This document shows, one piece after another, positions 9,701-16,677 of a stretch of DNA of 60,963 nucleotides. Within the stretch, counting starts at the first letter, position 1; every line of letters begins with the position of its first letter. The notes beneath the pieces were generated by a model that made no database searches, was not told the origin of the DNA, and worked only from the letters and a program-made list of their open reading frames with translations. The stretch lies in contig JANYGI010000054.1 of assembly GCA_025362495.1 (NCBI GenBank), positions 1-60,963 of the forward strand. The letters are read 5' to 3'. This stretch comes from Byssovorax sp. (GTDB taxonomy: Bacteria; Myxococcota_A; Polyangia; Polyangiales; Polyangiaceae). A program made the position numbers and the translations under genes.

Positions 9701-10875
9701 CCGCAGCCCGAGGCGAGCTGGGTGCCGTTCGAGTCACCGAGCGGGAACGTCTGGAAGTCGACGGCCTTCTGCCCGAGGCCCTCTTCGGCCGCGGCCTTGT
9801 CGAGGTTGCGGAGCAGGCCCGTCATGCTGCCGGAGCCGACGGTCGACGTCGCGCCGCCCATGAGGAAGCGCAGCTCGCCCCAGGAGATCTCGTCGTTGGT
9901 GGCGCTGCCCGTCGAGGGGATCTTGGTGTGACCGTTCTTGCCGACGCGCCAGTCGTGGCGCTGCTCGTAGCGCTCGCCGGTGTCGGTGTACGGGCTGTTC
10001 TGCGTGAACGTGATGTGATCGTGGGTGTTGATCAGCGCGGGCGAGATGACGCCCGTGGGGCACGAGATCGTCGTCGCGGTCGCGGCCTGCGCGTCGCACG
10101 AGCAGCCGACGCAGGCGATCTGGCCCGTGGCGTCGACGAGGACCTGGCCGTTGCGGTAGATCGTGCCGGGCACGAGGACGGTGCCGAGCAGCAGCTTCGA
10201 CGCGTCGCCGGGCTTCACCTCGCACGTGCCGCTGGTGATCGGCGGGATCGTCTTCGGGCAGACGACCTCGGTGGCCTTCGTCTTGGTGCAGTCGGGCTCG
10301 CAGCCGTCACCCGCCACCATGTTGCCGTCATCGCACTCTTCGGTGCCGTTCACGACGCCGTCGCCGCACACGCCGGGGACCTCGGTCGTGCACGTCGGCG
10401 AGCAGCCGTCGCCGGCCGTCGTGTTGCCGTCATCGCACTGCTCGGCGCCCTCTTTCTTGCCGTTGCCGCAGACCGCGCCGCCCTCCGTCTGGCAGGTCGC
10501 CGAGCAGCCGTCGCCGGCCTTCGTGTTGCCGTCGTCGCACTGCTCGCCGGTGTTGACGGTCCCGTCGCCGCAGACGCCGGCCACCTCGGTCTTGCAGGCC
10601 GCGGAGCAGCCGTCGCCCGACGTGGTGTTGCCGTCGTCGCACTGCTCGCCGGCGTCGGTGTTGACCTTGCCGTCGCCGCAGACGGCGCTGGTCGACTCGG
10701 TGGTGCACGTGGCGGAGCAGCCGTCGCCGGCGACGGTGTTGCCGTCGTCGCACTGCTCGCCGGTGTCGACCGTGCCGTCGCCGCAGAGGGGATTACTCCC
10801 GCCGCAGCCGGCTAAACCGAGGATCGTGATGAGGGACGCCAGGAATGGTAGGCGCCGCAGAGTGGGTTGAAGCAT
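6763..10875 (-). CDS. Multidomain surface lipoprotein with an amidohydrolase core, DUF4215 repeats and lamin-tail domain
   Basis: A 1370-residue protein. The signal peptide ends in the lipobox LAGC near residue 24. Residues about 30-200 hold five DUF4215 cysteine-rich repeats (CGDGxVxxGEQCDDGN type). Residues about 225-640 form a metal-dependent amidohydrolase with NTHDHI, FFPHVSEG, FIHAVGL and LGTDW, the expected metal ligands and catalytic Asp. Thrombospondin type 3 calcium-binding repeats (DMDGDGIPDATDNCP) follow at about 670-790. Then come beta-rich modules, one OB-like and some Ig-like, and a C-terminal lamin-tail domain (GLVINEVDYDGVG) after about residue 1230. It is presumably a cell-surface hydrolase; the substrate is unknown. 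The unusual feature is the enzyme embedded between adhesive and calcium-binding modules. Confidence 0.88.
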   Translation of the reverse strand: MLQPTLRRLPFLASLITILGLAGCGGSNPLCGDGTVDTGEQCDDGNTVAGDGCSATCTTESTSAVCGDGKVNTDAGEQCDDGNTTSGDGCSAACKTEVAGVCGDGTVNTGEQCDDGNTKAGDGCSATCQTEGGAVCGNGKKEGAEQCDDGNTTAGDGCSPTCTTEVPGVCGDGVVNGTEECDDGNMVAGDGCEPDCTKTKATEVVCPKTIPPITSGTCEVKPGDASKLLLGTVLVPGTIYRNGQVLVDATGQIACVGCSCDAQAATATTISCPTGVISPALINTHDHITFTQNSPYTDTGERYEQRHDWRVGKNGHTKIPSTGSATNDEISWGELRFLMGGATSTVGSGSMTGLLRNLDKAAAEEGLGQKAVDFQTFPLGDSNGTQLASGCGYPKIITTASIAADDAFFPHVSEGIDAFAENEFLCMSSAANGGQDLVQPQSAFIHAVGLKPADYADMAQKGTALIWSPRSNITLYGDTAIVTEASRLGALIALGTDWMPSGSMNMLRELQCADSMNKNAYNKFFSDEQLWMMATANAATATATDDVIGLLAKGKTADITIFEGKTHKDHRAVIDAQAQDVVLVMRGGKVLYGDETIITAVPASGACDQLDVCGVSKQVCLQSEINKNLAALKTSVGAIYPAFFCGAPMNEPTCVPQRGPMWVKSGSNAYTGVASAGDMDGDGIPDATDNCPSVFNPIRPLDAGKQADGDGDGVGDACDVCPLNANTTTCTTFDPNDTDGDTIPNATDNCPDKANTNQLDTDMDGKGDVCDLCPMVANPGNAACPGTIYAIKDGTIPVGSNVSLTHQLVTAVFSKGFYLQVAPADAGYMGADNSGVYVFAPGAMVKVGDRVSLTTTAVASFNGQIQLTGPTVVVDTSLGEASPPPVVVTTKEVGTGGTRAAKLESVIVQVKAVTDTDIAPVPGAGDTAPTNEFVADDGSGGVRVNDILFLVSPLPALNDTFTSITGVLDFRNANSKIEPRNAADLVAGQAKLSALSPALSYIDVGQTGVASYPSALTVKLSSAVAVDTFVAITSSDPASLTVAGGGVTILAGQTSAQVLLNGLAQSSSVTLTAVYNAVMLTANVRVLGAAEVPVLQSLTPTASTVAPGGTATFTVTLDIPAPVGGTAVALALTPANAGAIPATVTVPAGQLSATFDYVDGSTTMSASVMATLGAASFSSTISVVTVMGGLVINEVDYDGVGADTDEFVEIYNGTGAPVDLSSYALVLVNGSNNTSYLSVPLGPAGMLPAKGYLVVGSATVMVPASALKINFAAATNNIQNGAPDGVALVNTATGTLVDALSYEGAMTATTVTGITGMVSLVEGTVLPVAVADSNTVPASLSRLPNGNDTNNAATDWALSNTPTPGVANMP
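10275..10785 (-). repeat. Five tandem copies encoding DUF4215 repeats
   Basis: Five direct repeats of about 100 bases inside the large lipoprotein gene, each encoding a CGDGxxxxGEQCDDGN...GDGC unit. On the plus strand each copy contains recognisable blocks such as GTTGCCGTCGTCGCACTGC. The high DNA identity between copies makes this stretch prone to copy-number change. Confidence 0.85.
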
Positions 10876-10981
10876 CGCGGGACTATAGGCGAACGAGGCC
10901 CCGGGCGCGCGCGGATCTACCGAGAAAACGTGGCCAAGTCGTGCTCCTGTCGCTCTCCCGTCACGCGATCACGGCGCGCCG

Positions 10982-11018
10982 CGTCGCGCAGAAAAGCAAG
11001 CGCTCTACCTGCGCGACG
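10982..11018 (-). terminator. Hairpin overlapping the stop codon of the 384-aa gene
   Basis: A perfect ten-base-pair stem, CGTCGCGCAG (10982-10991) and CTGCGCGACG (11009-11018), with a 17-base loop. The stop codon of the upstream minus-strand gene (11005-11007) lies in the loop. There is no T tract, so it may be an attenuating or mRNA-stabilising hairpin ahead of the large lipoprotein gene. Confidence 0.4.
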
Positions 11019-12159
11019 GGCCAGCGTCAGCGCCGGAAGTGCCTTTTTTTGAAGGCTTTCCATCACCATGCAGCACCTCGCCGTCGCCGTCGGGGCGCCC
11101 CGCATCGGATGACGCGCCGGCGTCGGCGCCCTCGTGCGAGGGCATCAGGTCCTCCGGGTTCGGCATCGGGTGGCTCACACCGCGGAGCTTCAGTACGCGG
11201 TCCGCGAGCGTCGCTGCCTGGTCGGCCGCGAGCTCGACGCGGAGGTGAATCAGGTCGCCCGCGGGCTCGATCGTGAGCTGCTCGAGCACCGTCGCGAAGC
11301 CGACGAGGCGCGTGGCGTAGTCGTTCGCCCGGGCGTCGCGCGCCGACTTCAGCACCGTGGCGAAGCGCGCGCAGGCGTCGGCCTGCTCGCAGGCGACGAC
11401 GCCGTGGATCATCACGCGCGGGCCCAGCGTGACCCCGAGCGCGCCGGCCACGACCGAGGCCGCGGGCGAGTCCTTCGCGCCGCCTTCCGCCAGCTCGTCG
11501 ACCAGGCTCTTCCGCTGCTCGGGCGAGAGCACCACGGTCATGCGCACGGAGCCGCCGTCGATCTGCTTGCCGAGCTGCGTGTGCGCCACGCTCGATCGGA
11601 TCGACGGCGCGCGCCCGTCGGCCGCGTCGATCATCGCGCGGAGGTACGAGCCCGCGCCGAGCAAGAGCGGCCCGTTCTTGCGCACCGCGATCTCGCCGCC
11701 GCCGGGGAGCGCGCCGTCGCGCACGGTGCGGAAGCCGCCGATCGGCGTGATGATCGCCTTGCCGCCGCGCGCTTCGATCACCTTCGCCGCGCAGGCCAGG
11801 ATCGCCTCGTCGTCGATCTTGCCGGACGCCACGACGCCGAACTCGCCCGCGTCGCCCGCGGCCGGGATCGCCAGCGCGACCTCGCTCAGCGTGTCCACCG
11901 GATCGAAGCCGCAGACGTCCTTCACCTTGCCGACGCCGGGGATCTCGCGGCCCTCGCGCAGGAACGGGGCGCCGACGGGCGACGCGCGCAGGGCGTCGAG
12001 ATCGGCCGTGGCGACGACCAGCGCGCCGGTCGGGATCGCGTCGAGCGCGTGCGATCCGAGATCGGGCGCGCCCTTCTGCTTCTCGAGGACGACGAGCCCG
12101 GTGCCGAGCGCGGCCGCGGCGACGGCGAGGAGGAGGGCGTTCTTGGTGCGCGTCTGCAA
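11005..12159 (-). CDS. Conserved-looking membrane-anchored protein, unknown function
   Basis: A 384-residue protein with an N-terminal signal anchor (NALLLAVAAAALGTGLVVLE, residues about 7-26) and a large presumably periplasmic domain. The segment LDAIPTGALVVATADLDALR and later repeats of short strand/helix units resemble proteins that bind or mimic substrates in the DUF3352 style, but I cannot assign a family with confidence. Cysteines occur in VCGFDP, ILACAAK and VACEQADACARF. The last 50 residues are Asp/Gly/Ser-rich and low complexity. It lies upstream of the large amidohydrolase lipoprotein gene on the same strand with 129 bases between them. Confidence 0.7.
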   Translation of the reverse strand: MQTRTKNALLLAVAAAALGTGLVVLEKQKGAPDLGSHALDAIPTGALVVATADLDALRASPVGAPFLREGREIPGVGKVKDVCGFDPVDTLSEVALAIPAAGDAGEFGVVASGKIDDEAILACAAKVIEARGGKAIITPIGGFRTVRDGALPGGGEIAVRKNGPLLLGAGSYLRAMIDAADGRAPSIRSSVAHTQLGKQIDGGSVRMTVVLSPEQRKSLVDELAEGGAKDSPAASVVAGALGVTLGPRVMIHGVVACEQADACARFATVLKSARDARANDYATRLVGFATVLEQLTIEPAGDLIHLRVELAADQAATLADRVLKLRGVSHPMPNPEDLMPSHEGADAGASSDAGRPDGDGEVLHGDGKPSKKGTSGADAGPSRR

Positions 12160-12198
12160 GGCGCTCCCGTTAGCACGACCCTCGCGGGTCGGGCACCG

Positions 12199-12915
12199 CT
12201 ACGAGCGCCCCGGGGCAGGCGATCGACCGCGAGAACCCCGCCGCGCAGGCCGCCCCGCCTCGCGCTCGGGGCTCCACGTCGTGCCGTGGATCCAGTCGAA
12301 CACCGGCACCGTCACGTTGAAGTTCCACGCGCGCATCAGCCGCGGCGCGTGGTGCCGCCGGTGGTGCTCGCGCAGCCGCGCCACGAGGCGGATCCGGCCG
12401 ATCGGGTGCGCCTCCGGGAGGTGATACGCGAGGTGCATCCACTCGTACGTCAGGAAGAAGCCCATCGACGTGACCAGGTAAATGTACCCGACGTTCGGCG
12501 CCACGAAGCGCGAGGCGAGGTACGCGAGCGGCGCGTTCACGAGGGCGATCAGCAGCACCGCGTACGCCGGCATCAGGATCAGCTGCAGCTCGCGCGCGCT
12601 GCGCATCGGCATGTCCTCGTCGGTGAAGACGACGTGGTGCTGGAGCTCGTGCCGGTCGTAGATGATCCCGAGGCCGGGGACGCGCCGGTGCAGCACCGAC
12701 CTGTGCACGCGCCACTCGAAGGCGAACGCCACGAGCACCGTGGCGGGGATGGCGAGCAGCTCGATCGGCCGCAGCGCGTGGATCCGCGTCACCGCGAAGA
12801 TCAGCGCCGCGAGGCCGACCAGGGACGGCAGCACGAGGTGCGGCAGAGGCCGGTACCAGCTCGGCACCCTGTCGACGATCGCTCGCCGGTGACGCTCATG
12901 AACCGAGTCCATCAT
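12199..12915 (-). CDS. Sterol desaturase / fatty acid hydroxylase family membrane protein
   Basis: A 238-residue integral membrane protein with the histidine clusters of the di-iron fatty acid hydroxylase superfamily: HRSVLH (about residue 70), HELQHH (about 90), HLAYH (about 157) and REHHRRHH (about 183). Four hydrophobic helices frame them. Members use oxygen to hydroxylate or desaturate lipids such as sterols, sphingolipids or carotenoids; which lipid is modified here cannot be read from the sequence. Two ATG codons stand in tandem at the start. The stop is 39 bases from the start of the 384-aa gene, so they may be cotranscribed. Confidence 0.85.
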   Translation of the reverse strand: MMDSVHERHRRAIVDRVPSWYRPLPHLVLPSLVGLAALIFAVTRIHALRPIELLAIPATVLVAFAFEWRVHRSVLHRRVPGLGIIYDRHELQHHVVFTDEDMPMRSARELQLILMPAYAVLLIALVNAPLAYLASRFVAPNVGYIYLVTSMGFFLTYEWMHLAYHLPEAHPIGRIRLVARLREHHRRHHAPRLMRAWNFNVTVPVFDWIHGTTWSPEREAGRPARRGSRGRSPAPGRS

Positions 12916-12926
12916 CCCGAAGGATA

Positions 12927-12946
12927 CGTTCTATAAAAACAGAACG
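12927..12946. promoter_or_regulatory. Inverted repeat with AT-rich centre upstream of the fatty acid hydroxylase gene
   Basis: CGTTCT (12927-12932) and AGAACG (12941-12946) flank an eight-base AT-rich centre in otherwise GC-rich DNA, 12 bases ahead of the ATG at 12915. On the minus strand the centre contains TATAGA, a possible -10. It could be a promoter with an overlapping operator; no matching -35 is clear. Confidence 0.35.
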
Positions 12947-13028
12947 CAAAGAACTTTCGTGCTCTCGAGGCGTAGCCGAGGCGCGGCACACTCGCCGAAA
13001 TCCGCTGGTTTTCTCGGGGATTCCCGCT

Positions 13029-13157
13029 TCAAGCGCCCTTCTTTTCGAAGAGGCCGCCGAGCTTTTCGCCGATGCGCGGGGCGAGCGGGGCGAGCAGGAC
13101 GAGGACGACGAGGACGACGGTGAAGCCGAGCTCGGAGATGGAGGCGCCGCCGATCAT
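13029..13157 (-). CDS. TatA-like miniature membrane protein (42 aa)
   Basis: A 42-residue protein. A strong ribosome binding site (AAAGGTGATTG) precedes its ATG. It begins MIGGASISELGFTVV, followed by one short hydrophobic helix (VVLVVLVLLAPLAP) and an amphipathic Arg/Lys segment ending in EKKGA. This matches TatA/TatE: a short N-terminal helix starting around S/I-E-L, a hinge where TatA has FGP-x-x-LP and this protein has APLAPRIGEKLG, then the amphipathic helix. The long acidic/basic C-terminal tail of TatA is absent. In the family, TatA forms the pore of the twin-arginine translocase. No tatC is nearby. Confidence 0.65.
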   Translation of the reverse strand: MIGGASISELGFTVVLVVLVLLAPLAPRIGEKLGGLFEKKGA

Positions 13158-13310
13158 CAATCACCTTTACTACGGCCGCGCCGCGAAGGCTCGCCGGCAT
13201 CCGTTGACACGACCGGGCGGACACCGAAAGATCCGGCCTCGAAGGGGCGCGACACCGCGGGCGGGCCGTCGTAATGACGCTCGCAGCGCCGCCTCTGCCG
13301 CTCCGCCAAC

Positions 13311-15545
13311 GTGCCCGACCTCGACGCCCCCGACCTTGACGCGGCGAACGCTCCTTTTCGCGGGGATGCGATCCTGATCGCCGATCCGTCGCCCGAGGGC
13401 GCCGCGATCGCCGACGCGCTGCGCCTGCGCGGCTTCATCGTGATCGAGCTCGCGCCCGAGCACCTCGACGCGCGGGCGATCGCCGAGTCGCCGCGCGCCG
13501 TCGTCGTCGACATCGATCACCTGGGCGCGATCGAGGCCGTGGAGCGGCTGCGCGAGCTCTCGGTGGGCGCCCCGCCGGAGGTGTTCTTCCTCGGCGATCC
13601 GGCCCGCGCTGCCGAGATGGGGGCCACGCGCGCCTCGGGCCGCGCCCACGAAAGGCCGGTCGACATCGATGTGGTGGTCGAGGCCATCGCGCGCATCGCG
13701 CAGATCGGCATGGAAGGCGACGTGTTCGGCACGATCCCGCCGCCGTCGTTCGCGCTGCGCCGGCCGACGTTGCCGCCGCGAGATCACCCGAGCGACGCGC
13801 CGCCTCCGCCCTCGGAGATGCCGAGCGCCGCCGATCCGTTCGACGTCGCGTCGATGCTCGAGGACGGCGGCATGGGGCGCGTGCTGTCGAGCGAGCTCAG
13901 CCCCGAGCTCGCGCAGATCCTCGATGCAGCCGAGCAGCGCGTGCTCGCCAACGGGCATCCGTCGAGCGTCCCCTCGCCCGAAGCCGAGCTCGACATCCTG
14001 CTCTCGCCGGAGCTGCTCGCGATGCTCGACGAGCCGATCGATCCCGAGGACGAGCTCGGCGGGACGGGCTCCGATCTCGGCACGGGATCGCCCGCCGGCG
14101 CCAAGCGCGACGCGACGTCCGGCAGCGCGATCCTGGTCCGCAACTCGACGGACGCGGGGCCGTCGATGAGCACCGCGACGCCGACCACGAACGCCGCGCT
14201 GAGCGCCGGGACGAGCGCGGGCGTGCGCCTCCCGGCGTCGGAGCCCGCGCCTCCGCGGCCGTCGCAGCAGACCCAGATCGCCCAGCCGGCGACGCTGCCG
14301 CCCGGCGCCGTCGACGCCGCGCCCGCTCCGATCGAGAGCGAGCCTCCGCCACCGCGCGCGCGCCCCACCGCGCCGTCGATGCCGATGCCGATGCCGACCC
14401 CTGCGCCCGAGAGCTTCACGCCGAGGCCGCCCGTCGCGGCTCCACTGCCCGCGCCTCCCGTCGCCGCCGCGCCGCCCGCTGCGCCGAGCGCCCGCGCCAC
14501 CGATCTCGCGCCCACCGTGCTGCTGAACGAGGGCGACGCGGTCCGCGCGCTGGCGCGAGCCGTGGCCGCGCGCACCTCGGGATCGATCGCGATCGGCCCG
14601 GAATCCTCGGTCCGTCGCATCGTCCTCCGCGACGGCGATCTGGTCACGGCCGCGTCCTCCGCCGACGACGAGACGCTCGTGGCCTTCCTCACGGCCCGCG
14701 GCGACCTCGATCGCGACGCCGTGGCGCGCCTCGGGCCGAAGCTCCCGCCCTTCGGCCGCCACGCCGGCGCCGCGCTGATCGGCCATGGTTTCCTGGGCCA
14801 AGACGATCTCTGGCCCGTGCTCCGCGCCCACGCCGAGTGGATCATCGGCCGCGCGCTCCAGGAGACGACGGGCGCTTTTGATCTCGAGGACGAGCCCCCC
14901 GGCCGCCTCAAGGCCGAGCCCGGCGTCTTCGGCGGAGCCACGGGCGCCGAGGTCCTCGTCGAGGTGATCCGCCGCGTGGTCCCGCCGGAAAAGGCCCTGG
15001 AGCGCCTCGGCGGCCCGCTCGCGCGCATCGATGAAGGCGCTCGCAGCACCTTGCTCGCGGAGTGCGCGCTGCGCCGCGAGGAAGAAGAAGCCGTCCGCCT
15101 CGCCCCGGGCCGCACGCTCGGCGAGATCCTCGACAACGCCCCACCCGAGCTCGCCGACGTCTTCTATGCGCTGGTGTCGCTGGGCGTCCTCGATGTGCTG
15201 ACGCCGGTCCGGTCCCCCGCCGCCGTGAGCGTCAAGGGCTCTCTCGATCCGCTCGATCAAGAGGCCCTTCGCCTCCGGGTCAAGGCCAGGATGGCTCTCG
15301 TGGAGGACGGCGACTACTTCGCTCTCCTCGGCGTGGCGCGCGGCGCGACCGGCTACGAGATCAAGCGTGCCTATCTGGAGCTGCGGAGAGCGTACGAGCC
15401 GGCGCGCGTGCTCACCGCGCAGACCGTCGATCTGGCCGAGGACGTGAAGACCATCGTCGAGGTGCTCGACGAGGCCTACGAGATCTTGCGAGATCCCAAC
15501 CGGCGAGAGCGGTATCGCAAGGCGATCGAGGCCGGCCCGCCCTGA
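13311..15545 (+). CDS. DUF4388-type (PATAN-like) protein with an N-terminal receiver-like region and a J-like domain lacking HPD
   Basis: A 744-residue protein starting at GTG 13311. Residues about 15-115 resemble a receiver fold (AILIADPSPEGAAIADAL...). Residues about 130-400 are a Pro/Ala-rich low-complexity linker. Residues about 400-630 look like the DUF4388/PATAN region common in myxobacterial gliding and signalling proteins. The last 75 residues are a J-like domain (DYFALLGVARGATGYEIKRA), but the diagnostic HPD reads EPA (YEPAR), so it cannot stimulate Hsp70 in the usual way. It probably acts as a signalling scaffold. A strong hairpin follows the stop. Confidence 0.75.
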   Translation: MPDLDAPDLDAANAPFRGDAILIADPSPEGAAIADALRLRGFIVIELAPEHLDARAIAESPRAVVVDIDHLGAIEAVERLRELSVGAPPEVFFLGDPARAAEMGATRASGRAHERPVDIDVVVEAIARIAQIGMEGDVFGTIPPPSFALRRPTLPPRDHPSDAPPPPSEMPSAADPFDVASMLEDGGMGRVLSSELSPELAQILDAAEQRVLANGHPSSVPSPEAELDILLSPELLAMLDEPIDPEDELGGTGSDLGTGSPAGAKRDATSGSAILVRNSTDAGPSMSTATPTTNAALSAGTSAGVRLPASEPAPPRPSQQTQIAQPATLPPGAVDAAPAPIESEPPPPRARPTAPSMPMPMPTPAPESFTPRPPVAAPLPAPPVAAAPPAAPSARATDLAPTVLLNEGDAVRALARAVAARTSGSIAIGPESSVRRIVLRDGDLVTAASSADDETLVAFLTARGDLDRDAVARLGPKLPPFGRHAGAALIGHGFLGQDDLWPVLRAHAEWIIGRALQETTGAFDLEDEPPGRLKAEPGVFGGATGAEVLVEVIRRVVPPEKALERLGGPLARIDEGARSTLLAECALRREEEEAVRLAPGRTLGEILDNAPPELADVFYALVSLGVLDVLTPVRSPAAVSVKGSLDPLDQEALRLRVKARMALVEDGDYFALLGVARGATGYEIKRAYLELRRAYEPARVLTAQTVDLAEDVKTIVEVLDEAYEILRDPNRRERYRKAIEAGPP

Positions 15546-15566
15546 GCCTCACCGGCCATCGATCAG

Positions 15567-15603
15567 TCGATGAGCGGTGTCCCCCGGGCGGGCCGCTCAT
15601 CGA
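15567..15603. terminator. Bidirectional hairpin between convergent genes
   Basis: A perfect 11-base-pair stem, TCGATGAGCGG (15567-15577) and CCGCTCATCGA (15593-15603), with a 15-base GC-rich loop. It lies between the stop of the DUF4388 gene (15545) and the stop of the convergent 320-residue gene (15624). There is no T tract, but the position and stem strength suit a terminator for both directions. Confidence 0.6.
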
Positions 15604-15623
15604 TCGGGCGCGAGGCTACCCGC

Positions 15624-16586
15624 TCACAGGCAGGTATCGATCGCCTGGCGGAACGTCTTCGCCGAGCCGGGCAGCAGCCGATCGAGGACCGGAGTCGCGC
15701 CCGTCCCGAGGATGACGGTCGTGAGATCGTTGGCAGTCCCCGTCATCGGCAAGGCGCAGCGGTAGCTCTTGAAGTCGACCGCGACAGTGCCCTTGGTGGT
15801 GCTCACCGTGGAGTTGCTGCCCGCGACGATGAACGCGCAGCTCTTGACCTTGTCCGACGCCGTGCCGACCGCGCAGGTGAGGCGAATGGCGTCGAGGTTC
15901 TTGTAGGTGCCCTGGCAGAACGACGAGGCGCAGTCGGCGGCGAAGGCCGATTGCAGGGCTTCCGCGCCGCTGAACCAGTTGCCGTCGGTGGACGGCGCGT
16001 CGCCCGCGAGGCTGTAGCTCGGCGTCTGGCTGGAGGTGTTCGTCAGCGGCGAGGCGCCGATCGGGTGCTGGAAGCAGGTGCCGAGGGCGTCGTAGATCGA
16101 CGTCGTCTCGCCGGGGAGCACCATCTGGAGCGCGCTGTTCTCGCCGACGGCGTCGGTGAGCGCGGTGGCGAGGCTCAGCGCGCGCGCCGTGGTCGCGAAA
16201 TGGCACTGGAAGCTGGGCTTGCTCACCTGCAGAGTGCCGAGCTTCGGATCGACGAGCTCGGACGAGCCGGCGAACGTCCACAGACAGTCGTGAATCTGAC
16301 CGATCTTGCTCGACACCGCACAGGTGAGGCCCATCGAGGTGAGGTTGGAGTAGTCGCCGCCGCAGAACGTGTCGCCGCAGACCTGGTTGAACTCGCTGTC
16401 GAGGCGGACCTTCATCGCGGCCCATGCGTCCTTGTCGGCCTGCTTCGTCAGGAACGCCGTGGCCTCGACGTACTGGGTGGCCGTGGTGTCTTGCTCATCG
16501 GCGACGGAGGCATCGGCTACACAGCCGGCCGCGACGAGACCAAAGGGGGCGAGGACGAGGAGCGACCACGAGACGAGACTAGCCAT
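15624..16586 (-). CDS. Putative lipoprotein with two tandem cysteine-containing domains
   Basis: A 320-residue protein; the ATG at 16586 gives the signal MASLVSWSLLVLAPFGLVAAGC with lipobox VAAGC. The mature protein contains the same domain twice. The first (about residues 38-175) carries VCGDTFCGGDYSNL, LTCAV, DCLWTFAGS and FQCHF. The second (about 190-320) carries DCASSFCQGTYKNL, LTCAV, SCAFIVAGS and YRCAL. The cysteines match in position and probably form disulfides outside the cytoplasm. I do not recognise a named family. It is upstream of nothing on its own strand within 1 kb and converges with the DUF4388 gene. Confidence 0.75.
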   Translation of the reverse strand: MASLVSWSLLVLAPFGLVAAGCVADASVADEQDTTATQYVEATAFLTKQADKDAWAAMKVRLDSEFNQVCGDTFCGGDYSNLTSMGLTCAVSSKIGQIHDCLWTFAGSSELVDPKLGTLQVSKPSFQCHFATTARALSLATALTDAVGENSALQMVLPGETTSIYDALGTCFQHPIGASPLTNTSSQTPSYSLAGDAPSTDGNWFSGAEALQSAFAADCASSFCQGTYKNLDAIRLTCAVGTASDKVKSCAFIVAGSNSTVSTTKGTVAVDFKSYRCALPMTGTANDLTTVILGTGATPVLDRLLPGSAKTFRQAIDTCL

Positions 16587-16648
16587 GACGCCACGCTTAC
16601 TCAGGTGCCCCGCCGGCCACAAGTGGACTTTCCGTGACGGCGACGATC

Positions 16649-16677
16649 GCCCCGCCCCGCCCCGCCCCGCCCCGCCC
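16649..16677 (-). repeat. Tandem GGGGC repeat, potential G-quadruplex
   Basis: The plus strand reads GCCCC five times in a row followed by GCCC. The minus strand is therefore a run of G4 tracts separated by single C bases, an ideal G-quadruplex sequence. It touches the TAG stop of the LysR gene (16677-16679) and lies between that gene and the start of the 320-residue lipoprotein gene (16586). Confidence 0.8.

Noticed and set aside
10275-10785. CRISPR-like spaced repeats
   Set aside because: The repeats are coding and contiguous (DUF4215 protein repeats), without unique spacers.
12931-13224. Minus-strand frame overlapping the TatA-like gene
   Set aside because: Out of frame with the TatA-like gene and of low-complexity Arg-rich composition; the 42-residue gene explains the ribosome binding site.
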